From the NCBI RefSeq assembly GCF_938030755.1, contig NZ_CALHIF010000017.1, positions 1 to 44,014 on the forward strand: DNA of 44,014 nt. Direction: 5' to 3'. Source of the stretch: an uncultured Granulicatella sp. (GTDB lineage: Bacteria > Bacillota > Bacilli > Lactobacillales > Aerococcaceae). The notes under the pieces are model-generated. The model saw nothing but the letters and a program-made list of their open reading frames with translations. It ran no database searches and was not told the origin of the DNA. Below are positions 42,375-44,014 of the stretch, piece after piece. Both the position numbers and the translations under genes were made by a program. The stretch's first letter is position 1. Each line of letters opens with the position of its first letter.

Positions 42375-42776
42375 ATGGAATTTACACACAAAATCCCCAG
42401 CGTAGAAGCTTATAATCAATTAAGAGTGAACGCTGGAATGAATAGCACTAAACCTCATTCTGAAGTTAAAAAGGCTCTTGAAGGAACTCTTTTTTTAGTT
42501 TCTGTTTATGAAGATGATGAACTCATTGGCTTAGGAAGAATTGTTGGAGATGGCGGGGTCACTTTTGTCGTATCCGATATTATGGTAGACAAAAAGTTCC
42601 AAAGACGTGGAATTGCCAATAAAATCATGGAAATGATTGATCAGTGGTTTGACGAAAATACACATGAGAGTAGTTTTATCACTTTGCTAGCCAAAGTCCC
42701 TGCAGACAAGCTCTATCGTAAGCATCATTTTTGCTATCTTGACGAAAATCGAGTGGGAATGATTCGAGAAAAATAA
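42375..42776 (+). CDS. GNAT family N-acetyltransferase
   Basis: 133 residues. The GNAT acetyl-CoA site is in VSDIMVDKKFQRRGIANKIMEMIDQW (QRRGIA near residue 76), preceded by strands DDELIGLGRIVGDGG. The C-terminus (LYRKHHFCYLDENRVGM) has the usual late tyrosine region. GGAGGA lies 8 nt before the ATG. It follows the interrupted membrane protein gene by 42 bp and may be read from the same promoter. The acceptor is unknown. Confidence 0.85.
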   Translation: MEFTHKIPSVEAYNQLRVNAGMNSTKPHSEVKKALEGTLFLVSVYEDDELIGLGRIVGDGGVTFVVSDIMVDKKFQRRGIANKIMEMIDQWFDENTHESSFITLLAKVPADKLYRKHHFCYLDENRVGMIREK

Positions 42777-42783
42777 AAGACTT

Positions 42784-42909
42784 ATCATCTTTGGTATAGA
42801 ATCGCTATCTTTAAACTCCATGAACCATTTAATTGCAACCTACAAGAAAGACCTTGTTTTTCAAAAGATTGATAAGGAAAAGAATGAAACAGAGATTAAA
42901 AACAAGTAA
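42784..42909 (+). other. Possible gene remnant in the gap after the acetyltransferase
   Basis: One frame is open just after the acetyltransferase stop up to TAA at 42907-42909, with an ATG at 42820 giving 29 residues (MNHLIATYKKDLVFQKIDKE...). There is no ribosome site. It looks like the tail of a lost gene or chance; the rest of the 42777-43016 gap contains only the terminator. Confidence 0.25.
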
Positions 42910-42936
42910 TCAAATCACTGTTTGTTTATGAAATAT

Positions 42937-42968
42937 AAAAAAGAGAACATTAAATGTTCTCTTTTTTT
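42937..42968. terminator. Bidirectional terminator between the acetyltransferase and CsbD-like genes
   Basis: AAAAAAGAGAACATT and AATGTTCTCTTTTTT pair around a very short loop with A and T tracts on both sides. Confidence 0.9.
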
Positions 42969-43016
42969 AAATTAAAAGTTACAAAGATGTTTTGCAAGAT
43001 AAATTAACTTTTAGCT

Positions 43017-43220
43017 TTATTTGTCATCTTTATTAATCATATTTTTAACGCCTTCGATTGCTCCTTCGACCGCATCTTTTGCGTCTTCAGCTACTTCTTT
43101 AACTTTGGAAACTACTTTTTCAGCAACCCCTTCTTTTTCTGTTTTTTTATCACCAGTTAATTTTCCAAGCCCTTCTTTGACAGAACCTTTAGCTTGATTG
43201 AATTTTTCTTCTATAGACAT
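43017..43220 (-). CDS. CsbD-like stress protein
   Basis: 67 residues from the ATG at 43220, with GGAGG 8 nt upstream; an earlier in-frame start at 43256 lacks such a site. The N-terminal MSIEEKFNQAKGSVKEGLGKLTGDKKTEKEG is the CsbD signature. The rest is a low-complexity, Lys/Glu/Val/Ala-rich helix. CsbD-like proteins are small, hydrophilic and general-stress induced, with unknown biochemical role. The neighbouring GlsB-type gene is likewise a stress gene on the same strand. Confidence 0.85.
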   Translation of the reverse strand: MSIEEKFNQAKGSVKEGLGKLTGDKKTEKEGVAEKVVSKVKEVAEDAKDAVEGAIEGVKNMINKDDK

Positions 43221-43514
43221 AGTCTTTACCTCCATTATAAGTTTTAAGTGTTTCATGTATTTATAGAAAAGAAATACAATAAGAATCTCTTTTCGTAATT
43301 AAAGTATTAATAAATGCGATCTTTTTCTTTAGACATTGCTTCCTTGTAAATATCTGAGGCCACATACCGCTAACGTTATGAAAATCTAGTAAAACGGGAA
43401 GCAAAATTGTCAAGATTAAAATACTTAGTATAAGAAAAGTATTTTTTTTATTTTGAAATATTAAATCCTCACATCATTAAATTTTAAATTGTATTTTAAA
43501 AGTCAAAAGACAAT
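43221..43514. other. 294-bp AT-rich gap upstream of the CsbD-like gene
   Basis: No gene seen. It holds an 8-bp inverted repeat TTGCTTCC (43336-43343) / GGAAGCAA (43397-43404), extended by GACA on both sides with a gap, and a minus-strand TTGACA just outside the right arm that could serve as a -35 box for the CsbD-like gene. Confidence 0.35.
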
Positions 43515-43754
43515 TTATGCCTTTTTACCCAAAATAAATGATACAACAGCTACTACAATAACTGCACCAATGATAGAAGGAAGCAAGGCCATACCAGCCA
43601 AACTAGGACCCCAAGTTCCCAAAAGTGACTGACCGACAGCAGAACCAACTAAACCTGCAACAACGTTTGCAATAACACCCATTGAGCCGCCTTTTTTAGT
43701 GATTGATCCAGCAATAAGACCAATTACACCTCCGACAATAATAGACCAAAGCAT
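43515..43754 (-). CDS. GlsB/YeaQ/YmgE family stress-response membrane protein
   Basis: 79 residues from the ATG at 43754 (MLWSIIVGGVIGLIAGSITKKGG), with AGGAG 7 nt upstream; the longer frame from 43793 is less likely. Three hydrophobic Gly-rich segments (about 2-18, 25-50, 55-76) and the short basic turn TKKGG match the transglycosylase-associated protein family. Such genes often occur with Asp23/Gls24 or CsbD stress genes in Lactobacillales, and a CsbD-like gene is next to it. The molecular role is not known. Confidence 0.85.
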   Translation of the reverse strand: MLWSIIVGGVIGLIAGSITKKGGSMGVIANVVAGLVGSAVGQSLLGTWGPSLAGMALLPSIIGAVIVVAVVSFILGKKA

Positions 43755-43869
43755 ATCGATTCTCCTTTCTAAATTTACTAAATCAAAATTCAAATCTTTT
43801 GATTAATGTGATTATATAATTTGCCAACTTGGAAACATAATAAATCAGCTTAATTTTCCCGCCGTTTTT

Positions 43870-44014
43870 ATGTACTTTACATACAATAAAACGATAAAAG
43901 AAATTTTACGTCCTATGTTTAAGTACGCGCTTATTCATAGGGCTCTAGCTTTCGAGCCGACGTTTGGTTTAAAGTTGGACAAGATCGAGAAAAAATCAAA
44001 AGTCATCAATTGCT
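43870..44014 (+). CDS. Possible partial open frame at the right edge
   Basis: From ATG 43870 a plus-strand frame stays open to the window end, 48 codons (MYFTYNKTIKEILRPMFKYA...), including the segment ALIHRALAFEPTFGLKLDKI. There is no ribosome site before it or before the inner ATG at 43915. I do not recognise it. It may be part of a longer gene beyond the edge or chance. The stretch 43755-43869 shows no gene. Confidence 0.3.
   Translation, partial: MYFTYNKTIKEILRPMFKYALIHRALAFEPTFGLKLDKIEKKSKVINC

Noticed and set aside
43941..43958. Terminator hairpin near the right edge (GGCTC/GAGCC)
   Set aside because: Only a 5-bp stem with no T tract; it lies inside an open frame.
1..44014. CRISPR arrays, intact IS elements, prophage, tRNA and rRNA genes
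   Set aside because: None seen on either strand; the only larger repeats are terminators, the 34412-34603 element and operator repeats.

Overview
This AT-rich window looks like the chromosome of a low-GC Gram-positive of the order Lactobacillales. The signs are the murA-rho pair, the YutD/YutF/DUF1461 cluster, a class A sortase, a CsbB/YfhO pair, a TrpX-type ABC transporter and strong AGGAGG ribosome binding sites. A Carnobacteriaceae-like host such as Granulicatella is my guess only; no rRNA or other taxonomic marker is present. I saw no CRISPR array, intact insertion sequence, prophage, tRNA or rRNA.

Layout. 1-3.6 kb: a CsbB-like glycosyltransferase and a YfhO-like membrane protein (cut by the left edge), likely cell-wall polymer glycosylation. 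3.7-7.8 kb: a five-gene housekeeping operon (Cys-tRNA(Pro) deacylase, YunD-type nucleotidase, YutD, HAD phosphatase, DUF1461 protein). 7.8-10.4 kb: murA-rho. 10.5-12.1 kb: divergent birA-bioY, with a BirA operator lying on the promoter. 12.2-12.8 kb: a separate two-gene unit of a mannose-type PTS EIIA and an unlisted 52-residue membrane protein. 12.9-23.8 kb: a ten-gene L-fucose catabolic operon (fucA, fucI, two lactose-type PTS proteins EIIB and EIIA, a ribose-type ABC importer, kinase, fucU, fucO) divergent from a DeoR-type regulator. 23.9-28.5 kb: pepF, an N-formylglutamate amidohydrolase family protein, a small coiled-coil membrane protein and a ClC exchanger. 28.5-31.7 kb: a TrpXYZ-like ABC operon behind a long leader RNA. 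31.8-35.6 kb: a lipoprotein fumarate-reductase-like flavoprotein, a small HTH-like protein, a flavodoxin and a CDF metal exporter. 35.6-37.6 kb: sortase A, an RsmC-like methyltransferase and a small acetyltransferase. 37.8-41.4 kb: a two-component system plus ABC exporter resembling HssRS-HrtBA. 41.5-43.8 kb: a membrane protein gene broken by an in-frame TAG, an acetyltransferase, a CsbD-like protein and a GlsB/YeaQ-type protein.

How the genes work together. The fucose genes give a complete route from uptake through mutarotation, isomerisation, phosphorylation and aldol cleavage to 1,2-propanediol. The operon has an ABC importer yet also carries PTS EIIA and EIIB proteins with no EIIC. The regulator gene promoter carries TGTTCA repeats exactly 10 bp apart.

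The most interesting non-coding signals are: (1) the leader of the TrpXYZ-like operon, with a strong promoter, a 17-codon leader peptide with one Trp codon near its end, mutually exclusive RNA pairings and a strong terminator just before the first gene; (2) a putative small RNA at 37086-37204 (minus strand) whose four C-rich motifs all lie in predicted unpaired positions, an arrangement like LhrC/RsaE-type regulators; (3) a roughly 190-bp, highly paired inverted-repeat element at 34412-34603.
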